Assembly: GCA_019119265.1 (NCBI GenBank)
Contig: DWXI01000107.1
Span: 1-33,433, forward strand
Length of the DNA stretch: 33,433 nt
Reading direction: 5' to 3'
Source: Candidatus Mediterraneibacter intestinigallinarum
GTDB lineage: Bacteria; Bacillota; Clostridia; Lachnospirales; Lachnospiraceae
Below the pieces are notes generated by a model. The model had not been told where the DNA came from. It saw only the letters and a list, made by a program, of their open reading frames with translations, and ran no database searches. Position 1 is the first letter of the stretch, and each line of letters begins with the position of its first letter. Below are positions 1-7,284 of this stretch, one piece after another. The translations under genes and the position numbers were made by a program.

Positions 1-989
1 TCGTATTCATCGTGAATTTCCCCTACGATTTCCTCAAGGATATCTTCAAGAGTAATCAGTCCGGCCATTTCGCCGTATTCGTCCAGAACGATAGCAATAT
101 TAAATGTAGATTCCCTCATTTCCACGAGAAGTTCAGAAATGCTTTTATATTCGTATGTGAAATGCGGCTTTCTCATAATATCGCGAATATTGAAAGAATC
201 ATCCCGGGCACACAGAAGAAGGTCTTTCATATTGATGATACCGACGATGTTATCCTGGGAGTCCTCATAGACCGGAAGCCGGGTGAACTTGTCCTCGCGA
301 AAAATGTCGATCAGCTCGCTGTAGGTACTGTTTACATCCGCAAAAGTCACATGTACCCTTGGTACCATGATATCTTTTGCGTTGGCATCTCCCAGATCAA
401 ATACATTATTGATCATTTCCTTTTCATCGGATTCTATAACGCCTCTTTCATGGCTTACGTCAACAATAGTCCTGAGTTCTTCTTCGGTCATTCCCCTTTT
501 GGAAGCAGCGGGATCGACCCGGAGAAGTAGCATGATGGCGCGGGAAAACAGGTTGATAATAAAAATTACAGGTGTCATTATCACCATGAAGAATTTGATC
601 ACTCTGATATACCGCAATGATATTTTTTCCGCATTTATCGTAGCATAATTTTTAGGCGTGATCTCACCGAAAACGAGGATCGCGACCGTGAGTACTGCCG
701 TGGCAATGCTTACCATATATCCGCCAAAAGTGTATGCAAGTGTAGCTGAGAGAGAAGACGCTGAAATGTTTACGATATTGTTACCTATCAAAATGGCGCT
801 CAGCATTTTGGAAGTATGGTTTTCCGTAATATCCAGGACCATTGCGGCCCGTTTATTCCCGTCGTCGGCCAGAGCGCGCAGACGGATTTTATTTACAGTA
901 GTCAGCGCTGTCTCGTTTGATGAGAAAAATGCTGAGAGCATAAGAAGAATGATCAGTATGATAAATTGAAAGGTGTCACCAGAGTCCAC
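1..989 (-). CDS. CNNM/CorC-type membrane protein with CBS domains (5' part)
   Basis: I translated the minus strand by hand from a GTG at 989-987; it stays open to the left window edge (329 codons plus two bases), so the C-terminus lies outside. The N-terminus is hydrophobic with a SNETALTTVNKIRLRAL segment and a GEITPK motif, both typical of the DUF21 membrane domain. A cytoplasmic part follows with MTEEELRTIVD, DIMVPRV and two CBS-like stretches (FTRLPVYED..IVGIINMKDLL and FNIAIVLDEYGEMAGLITLEDILEEIVGEI). This family (HlyC/CorC, CNNM) is linked to Mg2+ or Co2+ export and called 'hemolysin-like' in older annotation; the ion cannot be told here. AAGGAG at 1008-1003 lies 13 bases from the GTG, a somewhat long spacing, but no better in-frame start was seen. 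It is divergent from murB. Confidence 0.9.
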   Translation of the reverse strand, partial: MDSGDTFQFIILIILLMLSAFFSSNETALTTVNKIRLRALADDGNKRAAMVLDITENHTSKMLSAILIGNNIVNISASSLSATLAYTFGGYMVSIATAVLTVAILVFGEITPKNYATINAEKISLRYIRVIKFFMVIMTPVIFIINLFSRAIMLLLRVDPAASKRGMTEEELRTIVDVSHERGVIESDEKEMINNVFDLGDANAKDIMVPRVHVTFADVNSTYSELIDIFREDKFTRLPVYEDSQDNIVGIINMKDLLLCARDDSFNIRDIMRKPHFTYEYKSISELLVEMRESTFNIAIVLDEYGEMAGLITLEDILEEIVGEIHDEY

Positions 990-1060
990 TGTATTTTTTT
1001 CACTCCTTTATCTGTTACAGTGCGTCTGATCTGACGCTGAAAATTCAGAGATACTGCTAC

Positions 1061-1089
1061 ATTATACTATGGATCTGCGAAATTTGCAA
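1061..1089 (-). promoter_or_regulatory. Promoter of the CNNM/CorC gene
   Basis: On the minus strand TTGCAA (1089-1084) and TATAAT (1066-1061) are separated by 17 bases, a near-consensus sigma-A promoter about 70 bases upstream of the GTG start. Confidence 0.65.
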
Positions 1090-1101
1090 GAAACCTGAGG
1101 C

Positions 1102-1130
1102 TTTACATCACAGCTGGCTTGCATTATAAT
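1102..1130 (+). promoter_or_regulatory. Promoter of the murB-rapZ-whiA operon
   Basis: TTTACA (1102-1107) and a perfect TATAAT (1125-1130) are 17 bases apart. Predicted transcription start is near 1137, about 30 bases before the murB start codon. It sits close to, and diverges from, the CNNM gene promoter. Confidence 0.7.
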
Positions 1131-1168
1131 AATGTGGCAAATAATCGAATTAGAAATGGAGTATATCT

Positions 1169-2074
1169 ATGGACCTGTACAACAGACTTTGTTCTATTGC
1201 CGGAGAGAAAAATGTTTTAAAAAATGAGCCTATGTCGCGGCATACTACTTTTCGCATCGGAGGTCCGGCGGATTATTTTGTCATGCCTTCATCCGCAGAG
1301 GAGATCAGACGGATCGTTGCGCTGTGTATTGAGGAAGAAACGCCGCATTATATAATAGGTAATGGAAGTAATCTTCTTGTGGGCGATAAGGGATACCGGG
1401 GAGTCATTATACAGGTATTTAAAAATATGAACGACATCCGTGTAGAAGGAGAGACGATATACGCTCAGGCCGGCGCCCTTCTGGCGAAAGTGGCCTCCGC
1501 AGCATGCGCGGCAGAACTTACCGGCTTTGAATTCGCATCAGGCATTCCGGGAACCCTCGGCGGAGCAGTGCGCATGAACGCAGGCGCTTACGGCGGCGAA
1601 ATGAAGCAGGTGCTGAAGAATGCCGTAGTGCTCACTCCAGAAGGTGAGATTCTTACTCTGTCCGTGGATGAGATGAAGATGGGATATCGAACGAGTATAG
1701 TCTCCAGGATGGATTATGTGGTACTGGAAGCCGAGATAGCCCTGAAAAAAGGAGAACGCGAAAATATTCTTGCGAAGACGGAAGAACTTAGAGAGAAAAG
1801 GGTTTCAAAACAGCCGCTTGAGTATGGAAGCGCCGGCAGCACATTTAAAAGACCGGCAGGGTATTTCGCAGGAAAACTGATTGAAGATGCAGGGTTGAGA
1901 GGACTCAGGGTCGGGAACGCCCAGGTGTCAGAAAAGCACTGCGGGTTCGTGATCAACCGGGGCGGTGCAACTGCAAAAGAAGTAAAGGAACTCATGGATG
2001 AAGTCGTGCGAAGGGTTGAGGCGAACTCAGGAGTTCATCTGGAACCCGAAGTCAAAAGGATAGGAGAGTTTTAA
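1169..2074 (+). CDS. murB: UDP-N-acetylmuramate dehydrogenase MurB
   Basis: Reduces UDP-GlcNAc-enolpyruvate to UDP-MurNAc with NADPH and FAD, the second committed step of peptidoglycan precursor synthesis in the cytoplasm. The 301 residues show the FAD-binding segment GNGSNLLVGD (64-73), SGIPGTLGGAVRMNAGAYGG (124-143), YRTS (173-176), and the type II active-site motif GSAGSTFKRP (220-229) with the proton-donating Ser near 224. The C-terminal LEPEVKRIG holds a catalytic Glu near 292. Length fits the shorter type II enzymes of Firmicutes. A GGAG lies upstream of the ATG. It is the first gene of a tight operon; rapZ starts four bases after its stop. Confidence 0.97.
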   Translation: MDLYNRLCSIAGEKNVLKNEPMSRHTTFRIGGPADYFVMPSSAEEIRRIVALCIEEETPHYIIGNGSNLLVGDKGYRGVIIQVFKNMNDIRVEGETIYAQAGALLAKVASAACAAELTGFEFASGIPGTLGGAVRMNAGAYGGEMKQVLKNAVVLTPEGEILTLSVDEMKMGYRTSIVSRMDYVVLEAEIALKKGERENILAKTEELREKRVSKQPLEYGSAGSTFKRPAGYFAGKLIEDAGLRGLRVGNAQVSEKHCGFVINRGGATAKEVKELMDEVVRRVEANSGVHLEPEVKRIGEF

Positions 2075-2077
2075 CAG

Positions 2078-2959
2078 ATGCGTTTAGTGATCGTGACAGG
2101 TATGTCCGGAGCGGGGAAGACAACGGCGTTGAAAATGCTTGAGGATATGGGATATTTCTGTGTGGATAATCTGCCGATCCCACTGCTTACGCGCTTTGTG
2201 GAGATGTTCAGCGAGCCGGAGGAAGAAGTAAAAAAGATTGCCCTCGGTATTGACGTGAGAGGCGGCCAGGATTTTTCCGGACTGCAGGAAGTTCTGGATG
2301 AGATGGATGAGAAGCATACGGACTATGAGATTCTATTCCTGGATGCCCAGGACGATGTGCTGATCAAAAGATATAAGGAAACAAGACGACAGCATCCGTT
2401 AAGCGGCTCGGGAAGGGTTGATACAGGTATTGCAAAAGAACGCGAAAAGATTATGTTCCTGAAAATGCGGGCTACATATATTCTCGATACGAGCAGGATG
2501 CTGACAAGAGAACTGAAACTGGAGTTGGAAAAGATATTTGTAAAGGGGGAAAGGTTCTGCAGCCTTTATATTACAGTTATGTCTTTCGGGTTCAAGTACG
2601 GCATCCCGCAGGATTCAGATCTCGTATTTGACGTGCGTTTCCTGCCGAATCCATACTATATTGACGAGTTAAAAGAGAAGACTGGAAATGACCCGGAAGT
2701 ACAGGACTATGTGATGGAGAATGATAAATCGCAGATATTTCTGGAGAAACTGACGGATATGGTGAATTTCCTTATTCCGAATTATATTCTTGAAGGTAAA
2801 AATCAGCTTGTTATCGCGATCGGCTGCACCGGGGGAAAACACAGATCTGTAACGCTGGCCAATGCTTTGTATCAGAAGCTGGATAAACAAGAGAATTACG
2901 GAGTACGTATCGAACATCGTGACATCGGGAAAGATGCAGTTACGAAGAGAAAAGAGTGA
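2078..2959 (+). CDS. rapZ: RapZ/YvcJ family nucleotide-binding protein
   Basis: P-loop protein of the RapZ (YvcJ) family. In Escherichia coli RapZ controls glmS expression through small RNA decay and so amino-sugar supply; in Bacillus YvcJ is a GTPase linked to competence. The 293 residues carry a Walker A GMSGAGKT (8-15), the family segment GIDVRGG (57-63), LFLDAQDDVLIKRYKETRR (86-104), the C-terminal domain motif FDVRFLPNPYY (184-194) and GCTGGKHRSV (249-258), a likely phosphate-binding loop. It lies between murB and whiA, the usual clostridial neighbourhood, with only a few bases on each side, so co-transcription is likely. Being next to murB fits a role in cell-wall amino-sugar control, but that is inferred. 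Confidence 0.96.
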   Translation: MRLVIVTGMSGAGKTTALKMLEDMGYFCVDNLPIPLLTRFVEMFSEPEEEVKKIALGIDVRGGQDFSGLQEVLDEMDEKHTDYEILFLDAQDDVLIKRYKETRRQHPLSGSGRVDTGIAKEREKIMFLKMRATYILDTSRMLTRELKLELEKIFVKGERFCSLYITVMSFGFKYGIPQDSDLVFDVRFLPNPYYIDELKEKTGNDPEVQDYVMENDKSQIFLEKLTDMVNFLIPNYILEGKNQLVIAIGCTGGKHRSVTLANALYQKLDKQENYGVRIEHRDIGKDAVTKRKE

Positions 2960-2963
2960 AATT

Positions 2964-3923
2964 ATGTCTTTTTCTGGAAGAGTGCGGGAAGAACTTGCGG
3001 AAAATATTAGTGCGGCGAGACATTGCAGAATAGCTGAAACCGCAGCTTTTATTGGTATGTGCGGAACGGTTGTGATTAATAGTTTTGACCGGTACAGTAT
3101 AAAAATCCATTCTGAAAATCTTCTTGTTGCAAGAAAAGTCTTTACATTGATAGAAAAAACATTTAATATTAAAATTGATATCTCTGTCAGGAGGAATATT
3201 GCAAAACAGAGTGTGTCATATGCGGTTGTTGTAAGACGACATGAAGATGCGCTCCGTATCCTTCAGGCGACAAAGATGGTTGGCGAGCATCAGGAAAGCA
3301 CCGGAGATATTCATCCCTTCAGTCCGCTTGTGATCCAACAGATGTGTTGCAGGCGCGCCTTTTTGAGAGGCGCATACCAGGCGGCAGGGTCTATGAGCGA
3401 TCCAAGGAAGTCTTATCACTTTGAAATTGTCTGTTCGACGCCTCAGGGGGCAGAACAGATCCGGGAAGTGATCTGCAGCTTCGGTTTGGATGCCAAGACT
3501 GTGAAACGGAAGAAATCGTTTGTTGTCTATCTGAAGGAAGGATCCCAGATAGTAGATATCCTTAATGTGATGGAAGCGCATGTCGCTCTGATGGAGCTTG
3601 AAAATGTCAGGATTTTAAAAGAGATGCGTAATTCTGTTAACAGGAAGGTCAACTGCGAAACTGCCAACATCAACAAGACTGTGTCGGCAGCGGTAAAACA
3701 GGTTGAGGACATTACATATCTCAGAGACACGGTAGGCTTTGAACATTTGCCGGATAATCTGGTAGAGGCTGCGACAGCCCGCCTTGAGAATCCTGATGCC
3801 ACTCTGAAAGAGCTGGGGGAGATGCTTGATCCGCCGGTTGGAAAGTCCGGAATCAATCACAGGCTGCGCAGACTAAGTGAGATGGCAGAGAAGGTAAGGC
3901 AGGAACAAGGAGGATTATTATGA
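2964..3923 (+). CDS. whiA: DNA-binding protein WhiA
   Basis: WhiA has an N-terminal LAGLIDADG homing-endonuclease-like fold and a C-terminal helix-turn-helix. It is a sporulation regulator in Streptomyces and affects cell division and chromosome segregation in Bacillus. I chose the ATG at 2964 (MSFSGRVREEL), which gives 319 residues and matches the family N-terminus. The frame is open further upstream, but that would overlap rapZ by about 100 bases and add an unrelated sequence. Visible features are RRAFLRGAYQAAGS in the endonuclease-like domain and KELGEMLDPPVGKSGINHRL in the helix-turn-helix. The stop codon overlaps the next start (ATGA), so the two are translationally coupled. Confidence 0.95.
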   Translation: MSFSGRVREELAENISAARHCRIAETAAFIGMCGTVVINSFDRYSIKIHSENLLVARKVFTLIEKTFNIKIDISVRRNIAKQSVSYAVVVRRHEDALRILQATKMVGEHQESTGDIHPFSPLVIQQMCCRRAFLRGAYQAAGSMSDPRKSYHFEIVCSTPQGAEQIREVICSFGLDAKTVKRKKSFVVYLKEGSQIVDILNVMEAHVALMELENVRILKEMRNSVNRKVNCETANINKTVSAAVKQVEDITYLRDTVGFEHLPDNLVEAATARLENPDATLKELGEMLDPPVGKSGINHRLRRLSEMAEKVRQEQGGLL

Positions 3924-4177
3924 TTAAAACACCTGTTGTAGTTAAGAAGGAAGATGGCTTTGACGGAAGACCGATTGCACTGCTCGTACAGGAAGCGAGC
4001 CAGTATGCAAGCAAGGTATATATACAGATCGGTGAGAAAAACATAAATGCTAAGAGCATTATGGGAATGATGAGCCTGAGCCTTGAGAACGGTGAGAGAA
4101 TTACTGTAGTTACAGATGGCGAAGACGAGAAAAAGGCGGCGGAAGGAATAAGGACATTTTTCGCAAATGCAAAATGA
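3920..4177 (+). CDS. Crh-like HPr family protein (Asp15, Ser46)
   Basis: An 85-residue HPr-fold protein. HPr normally carries a phosphate on His15 in a GIHARPA motif and is regulated at Ser46 by HPr kinase. Here the aligned stretch reads GFDGRPIALL, with Asp exactly at position 15, while the regulatory site KSIMGMMSL keeps Ser at position 46. The protein should therefore be unable to pass phosphate from Enzyme I, but could still be phosphorylated on Ser46 and act with CcpA. This is the pattern of Bacillus Crh, which has Gln15 and is also encoded just after whiA. The ATG overlaps the whiA stop by four bases. The role in carbon catabolite control is inferred from residues and synteny. Confidence 0.88.
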   Translation: MIKTPVVVKKEDGFDGRPIALLVQEASQYASKVYIQIGEKNINAKSIMGMMSLSLENGERITVVTDGEDEKKAAEGIRTFFANAK

Positions 4178-4192
4178 TTACAGGTGGAAAAT

Positions 4193-4216
4193 ATCTTGCC
4201 GGAAGATCGGCAAGAT
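4193..4216 (+). other. Hairpin after the crh-like gene
   Basis: ATCTTGCCG (4193-4201) pairs perfectly with CGGCAAGAT (4208-4216) around a six-base loop. No U tract follows, so it is more likely a 3' mRNA-end or stability element than a terminator by itself. Confidence 0.5.
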
Positions 4217-4238
4217 GAAGATAGAAGGGTGATTTTGA

Positions 4239-4267
4239 AAAAGGCTGTGCGATAGGTGCAGCCTTTT
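4239..4267 (+). terminator. Likely terminator of the murB operon
   Basis: AAAAGGCTG (4239-4247) pairs with CAGCCTTTT (4259-4267). The run of four T at the 3' side is short, so termination may be moderate. It is the only U-tailed hairpin between the crh-like gene and the lipid kinase. Confidence 0.55.
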
Positions 4268-4329
4268 GGTGTCTAAAGTGGATTCATATGTATACGGGGG
4301 CATATAAATAAGGGAGGATATGGGTAATT

Positions 4330-5259
4330 ATGAAAAAAATGTTGTTTATCTATAATCCAAATGCTGGAACAGGGGTGCTGAAACCGAAACTTTCAGATGT
4401 TCTTGACATATTTACAAAAGCCGGCTATGAGATCACGGTATATCCGACTCAGAAATATCATGATGGAACAAACAGGATGGAATCTTGCGCGGCAGGGTAC
4501 GATCTGATTGTCTGCAGTGGCGGAGACGGAACTCTTGACGAGGTTGTAACGGGTATGAAACTGAGAAACTATCAGGTTCCGCTTGGCTATATTCCTGCAG
4601 GAACTACAAATGATTTTGCATCTAGCCTTGGTATCCCGAGAGATGTTCTGGAGGCTGCAGATACGGCTGTAAACGGCGTGCCGTTTCCGTGCGATCTTGG
4701 CTCATTCAATGATGACTATTTTATTTATATTGCGGCCTTCGGGCTTTTTACAGATGTATCTTATGAAACCAAACAGAGTATGAAAAATATCCTTGGACAT
4801 TTGGCTTACGTGCTGGAAGGAACCAAGAGGATATTTAACATTCCTTCTTACAAACTCCGGGTTGTCCATGACGGGATAGAAATAGAGGATGAATTTATTT
4901 ACGGAATGGTGACGAATTCCCGCTCTGTAGGAGGGTTTAAGGGAATTATCGGACCGGATGTGGTATTTGATGACGGTGAATTTGAAGTTACTCTTATAAA
5001 AACACCGAAGAACCCGATGGAATTAAATGATTTGCTCGGAGCAATTATGTTGAAACAGATTAATCCCGAGCGTATGTATTCTTTTAAGTCAGGGGCTGTT
5101 CAGTTTGAATCTATGGAGGCGATTCCATGGACGCTGGATGGAGAGTATGGTGGCAGACATGAAGAAGTTATTGTCAGGAATAACCGTCAGGCGCTTCAGA
5201 TCATGGTGAAGCAGGAAGTTGCTGCCGGCCTTTCGGTGGCAAAAATGGCAGTGAAATAG
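4330..5259 (+). CDS. YegS/DgkB-type diacylglycerol (lipid) kinase
   Basis: A 309-residue member of the diacylglycerol kinase catalytic family. It probably phosphorylates diacylglycerol or a related lipid with ATP at the inner membrane face; in Firmicutes DgkB recycles diacylglycerol released during lipoteichoic acid synthesis. Visible motifs are IYNPNAGTG (7-15), the nucleotide-binding SGGDGTLDEVVTG (63-75) and GYIPAGTTNDFASSLGIP (87-104), all diagnostic. The C-terminal half contains IIGPDVVFDDGEFEV and WTLDGEYGG, also typical of the family. A GGGAGG lies upstream of the ATG. It stands alone between the murB operon and the tRNA gene. The exact lipid substrate cannot be read from sequence, since YegS relatives use phosphatidylglycerol instead. 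Confidence 0.9.
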   Translation: MKKMLFIYNPNAGTGVLKPKLSDVLDIFTKAGYEITVYPTQKYHDGTNRMESCAAGYDLIVCSGGDGTLDEVVTGMKLRNYQVPLGYIPAGTTNDFASSLGIPRDVLEAADTAVNGVPFPCDLGSFNDDYFIYIAAFGLFTDVSYETKQSMKNILGHLAYVLEGTKRIFNIPSYKLRVVHDGIEIEDEFIYGMVTNSRSVGGFKGIIGPDVVFDDGEFEVTLIKTPKNPMELNDLLGAIMLKQINPERMYSFKSGAVQFESMEAIPWTLDGEYGGRHEEVIVRNNRQALQIMVKQEVAAGLSVAKMAVK

Positions 5260-5295
5260 TTATTTACAAAAGTTTACAAAAAAATAAAAAAAGGC

Positions 5296-5324
5296 TTGCA
5301 TATTAGAAAAGTATATGATATAGT
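5296..5324 (+). promoter_or_regulatory. Promoter of tRNA-Glu
   Basis: TTGCAT (5296-5301) and TATAGT (5319-5324) are 17 bases apart. The predicted start near 5331 is about 35 bases before the mature tRNA 5' end, fitting a short 5' leader removed by RNase P. Confidence 0.65.
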
Positions 5325-5365
5325 AATATTCGCTGTGAGGGAAACCAAACGGCGGATATGAATAT

Positions 5366-5437
5366 GGCTCCGTGGTCAAGCGGTCAAGACGCTAGCCTCT
5401 CACGCTGGAATCAGGGGTTCGATTCCCCTCGGAGTCA
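5366..5437 (+). tRNA. tRNA-Glu (anticodon CTC)
   Basis: A 72-base cloverleaf. The acceptor stem GGCTCCG pairs with CGGAGTC, followed by discriminator A at 5437. The anticodon arm CTAGC/GCTGG encloses the loop CTCTCAC, giving anticodon CTC that reads GAG. The T arm contains GGTTCGATTCC. The 3' CCA is not encoded (the genome reads CTG after the discriminator), so it must be added by the CCA enzyme. It is a lone tRNA gene with its own promoter and terminator. Confidence 0.95.
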
Positions 5438-5448
5438 CTGAGGAAGTT

Positions 5449-5484
5449 CCGGGAATGCCAGACGGGTGTTTCCGGTTTTTTCTT
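5449..5484 (+). terminator. Terminator of tRNA-Glu
   Basis: CCGGGAATGCC (5449-5459) pairs along its full length, with G-U wobbles, with GGTGTTTCCGG (5465-5475) around a five-base loop. TTTTTT then CTT follows. Confidence 0.85.
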
Positions 5485-5548
5485 GTTCAGTAAAGCTGTG
5501 TCTTCAAATGACACACGTTTTGGATGGAACTGCGTCTAAAGATACTGT

Positions 5549-5577
5549 TTGACGGACATACTGCTTTCATAATAACT
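5549..5577 (+). promoter_or_regulatory. Possible promoter of the cysteine hydrolase gene
   Basis: TTGACG (5549-5554) is followed after 17 bases by ATAACT (5572-5577), a poor -10. The predicted start would fall just upstream of the GGAGGAG ribosome binding site, leaving a very short leader. Confidence 0.35.
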
Positions 5578-5594
5578 ATTTCGGAGGAGAAAAT

Positions 5595-6119
5595 ATGAAG
5601 CATATACTTTTCCTGATCATAGACATGCAGAATGGATTTATCAACAGTTATACAGAGAATCTTGTAGGGAAAATACGGGATTTCCAGAACAGGATCAAAG
5701 ATCGTGTAATCACGGCGGGCACTCGCTATGTAAATCACGAGCATACGGCATGCTATTTGTTTGAGGGCTGGAAAAGCTGCATGAACGGATCTGAAGAGGC
5801 GGAAATTGTGCCGGAGCTTCGCGATAGCATGGTGAAAGTATTTGCTAAAGATAAGTACAGCTGCTGGAATGATGAGATGAAGGAGTTTGTGCAGGAGAAT
5901 GGGGTTGAGAAGATATATTTCGCAGGCGTAAATACAGGGTGCTGTGTGCTCAATAGTGTGCTCGACTGCTACAATGATCTTGTCGACTGTGCGGTGATAG
6001 AAGACCTCTGCGGCTCAACATCCGGAACGAGAGAGCACGAGGCTGCTCTGACTGTTCTGAGAAGCTGCATTACTGATGCGAGAGTGATTACGTCAGAGAG
6101 AGCGTGTGAAGAAATTTAG
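5595..6119 (+). CDS. Isochorismatase-like cysteine hydrolase
   Basis: A 174-residue member of the isochorismatase-like cysteine hydrolase superfamily, which includes nicotinamidases, N-carbamoyl amidases and isochorismatases. The catalytic triad can be placed: Asp10 in LIIDMQNGF, Lys87 in KDKYSCW, and the nucleophile, most likely Cys117, in AGVNTGCCVLNS. A cis-peptide region precedes the Cys, as usual. The metal-binding Asp-x-His of nicotinamidases is not evident; H48 and H50 (VNHEH) occupy a similar stretch. The substrate is therefore unknown. A very strong GGAGGAG lies eight bases before the ATG. It has no clear operon partner; fba follows with its own promoter. Confidence 0.87.
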   Translation: MKHILFLIIDMQNGFINSYTENLVGKIRDFQNRIKDRVITAGTRYVNHEHTACYLFEGWKSCMNGSEEAEIVPELRDSMVKVFAKDKYSCWNDEMKEFVQENGVEKIYFAGVNTGCCVLNSVLDCYNDLVDCAVIEDLCGSTSGTREHEAALTVLRSCITDARVITSERACEEI

Positions 6120-6120
6120 A

Positions 6121-6149
6121 TTGTTTTTTTTCCTTTGTTACGCTATAAT
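6121..6149 (+). promoter_or_regulatory. Promoter of the aldolase gene
   Basis: TTGTTT (6121-6126) and a perfect TATAAT (6144-6149) are 17 bases apart. The start near 6156 gives a leader of about 75 bases before the ATG at 6232. Confidence 0.65.
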
Positions 6150-6231
6150 AAAAAAGGATTTATAAAACCAGACAAATCCCGGCAGCCTTTAGGACAGGCG
6201 ATGAGGGAGGCAGAATTGGAGGAGAAGAAAT

Positions 6232-7095
6232 ATGTTAGTATCAGCAACAGAAATGCTTCAGAAAGCAAAAGCGGGTCACTACGCAGTAGGACAGTTCAAC
6301 ATCAATAATCTTGAGTGGACAAAAGCGATCCTTTTGACAGCGCAGGAGTGCAATTCACCGGTTATTCTTGGTGTATCCGAGGGTGCAGGAAAATATATGG
6401 CAGGTTATAAGACGGTTGTGGGCATGGTAAATGGTATGCTTGAGGAGCTGAATATTACTGTTCCGGTAGCGCTTCATCTTGATCACGGCAGCTATGACGG
6501 ATGCCTGAAGTGCGTAGAGGCAGGATTCTCCTCTATCATGTTCGACGGATCACATTATCCGATCGACGAGAACGTGGCGAAGACAACAGAGCTGGTTAAG
6601 ATTGCTCATGAGCACGGCATGTCTCTTGAGGCAGAGGTAGGAGCAATCGGCGGCGAGGAAGACGGTGTAATCGGAAAAGGCGAGTGTGCTGATCCGGATG
6701 AGTGCAAGATGATTGCAGATCTTGGCATCGATTTCCTGGCAGCAGGTATCGGAAACATTCACGGCGTATATCCGGATAACTGGGAAGGATTAAGCTTTGA
6801 GACTCTGGACGCAATCCAGCAGAAGACGGGCGATATGCCGCTCGTACTTCACGGCGGTACAGGCATTCCGGATGATATGATCAAGAAAGCGATCGATCTG
6901 GGTGTGGCTAAGATTAATGTTAATACAGAGTGTCAGATCGTATTTGCAGAGGCAACGCGCGAGTATATCGAAGCTGGAAAAGATAAACAGGGCAAAGGCT
7001 TTGATCCGCGTAAGCTTCTGAAACCAGGCACAGAAGCAATTATGGCTAAAGTGAAAGAGAAGATGGAGTTATTCGGCTCGGTAGGAAAAGCCTGA
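6232..7095 (+). CDS. fba: Class II fructose-1,6-bisphosphate aldolase
   Basis: Zinc-dependent aldolase that splits fructose-1,6-bisphosphate into dihydroxyacetone phosphate and glyceraldehyde-3-phosphate in glycolysis and gluconeogenesis. The 287 residues contain HLDHGS (82-87) with the catalytic Asp84 and zinc ligand His85, FDGSHYPIDEN (104-114), the acidic segment EAEVGAIGGEED (133-144), zinc ligands His177 in GNIHGVYP and His207 in LHGGTGIP, and the phosphate-binding KINVNTE (227-233). Length and motifs fit the FbaA type of Firmicutes. Tagatose-bisphosphate aldolases (GatY) are close relatives and cannot be fully excluded; a neighbouring galactan locus makes that worth noting, but it is several genes away with separate regulation. 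GGAGGAG lies before the ATG. Confidence 0.93.
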   Translation: MLVSATEMLQKAKAGHYAVGQFNINNLEWTKAILLTAQECNSPVILGVSEGAGKYMAGYKTVVGMVNGMLEELNITVPVALHLDHGSYDGCLKCVEAGFSSIMFDGSHYPIDENVAKTTELVKIAHEHGMSLEAEVGAIGGEEDGVIGKGECADPDECKMIADLGIDFLAAGIGNIHGVYPDNWEGLSFETLDAIQQKTGDMPLVLHGGTGIPDDMIKKAIDLGVAKINVNTECQIVFAEATREYIEAGKDKQGKGFDPRKLLKPGTEAIMAKVKEKMELFGSVGKA

Positions 7096-7101
7096 AAAAT
7101 T

Positions 7102-7126
7102 TTCAGGAAAACCTGAATAATTTTTT
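7102..7126 (+). terminator. Terminator of the aldolase gene
   Basis: TTCAGG (7102-7107), loop AAAA and CCTGAA (7112-7117) form a short hairpin, followed by TAA and TTTTTT (7121-7126). It starts seven bases after the fba stop codon. Confidence 0.75.
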
Positions 7127-7138
7127 GACAAATTTCAC

Positions 7139-7167
7139 TTGCCTTTTTGGCGTGATTGAGTTATACT
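7139..7167 (+). promoter_or_regulatory. Promoter upstream of glutamine synthetase
   Basis: TTGCCT (7139-7144) and TATACT (7162-7167) are 17 bases apart. The predicted start near 7174 is about 180 bases before the glutamine synthetase start codon. A TTGACA just upstream (7125-7130) has no -10 at the right distance. Confidence 0.6.
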
Positions 7168-7186
7168 GTCAAACGTAGACATGAAC

Positions 7187-7222
7187 AAGGGCGTTCCAAG
7201 ATAGCTTGGAGTGCCCTTTTTT
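7187..7222 (+). terminator. Terminator or attenuator in the glutamine synthetase leader
   Basis: AAGGGCGTTCCAAG (7187-7200) pairs over 14 positions (two wobbles) with CTTGGAGTGCCCTT (7205-7218) around loop ATAG, and ends in TTTTTT (7217-7222). It begins only about 13 bases after the predicted transcription start and lies about 130 bases before the gene. It could be an attenuator that limits read-through, or a second terminator for the upstream aldolase transcript. Confidence 0.8.
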
Positions 7223-7284
7223 CGTAGAAACTATGCTGTAGTTTTACGAAACTGTCTCCGGAAAAGGTCCTGAATACAGACCTT
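7223..7284 (+). other. Two further hairpins in the glutamine synthetase leader
   Basis: Hairpin one (7223-7248): CGTA, bulged G, AAACTA, loop TGCTG, then TAGTTTTACG. Hairpin two (7264-7284): AAGGTC, bulged C, TG, loop AATA, then CAGACCTT. Neither has a U tract. No other promoter was found between them and the gene, so they should be part of the leader RNA. I do not recognise a known riboswitch. Confidence 0.5.

Noticed and set aside
12-969. Plus-strand open frames over the first kilobase
   Set aside because: The minus strand gives a clear CNNM/CorC-type protein across the same bases; the plus frames are its shadows.
5263-5281. Direct repeat of TTTACAAAA twice after the lipid kinase gene
   Set aside because: Short, A/T-rich, two copies only; no sign of a mobile element or function.
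7125-7130. Perfect TTGACA as -35 for the glutamine synthetase promoter
   Set aside because: The nearest -10 (TATACT at 7162) is 31 bases away; the TTGCCT at 7139 has the correct 17-base spacing.
7187-7284. ANTAR-type antitermination hairpins in the glutamine synthetase leader
   Set aside because: The loops seen are ATAG, TGCTG and AATA; the paired hexaloops with A1 and G4 expected for ANTAR targets are not present in a clean form.
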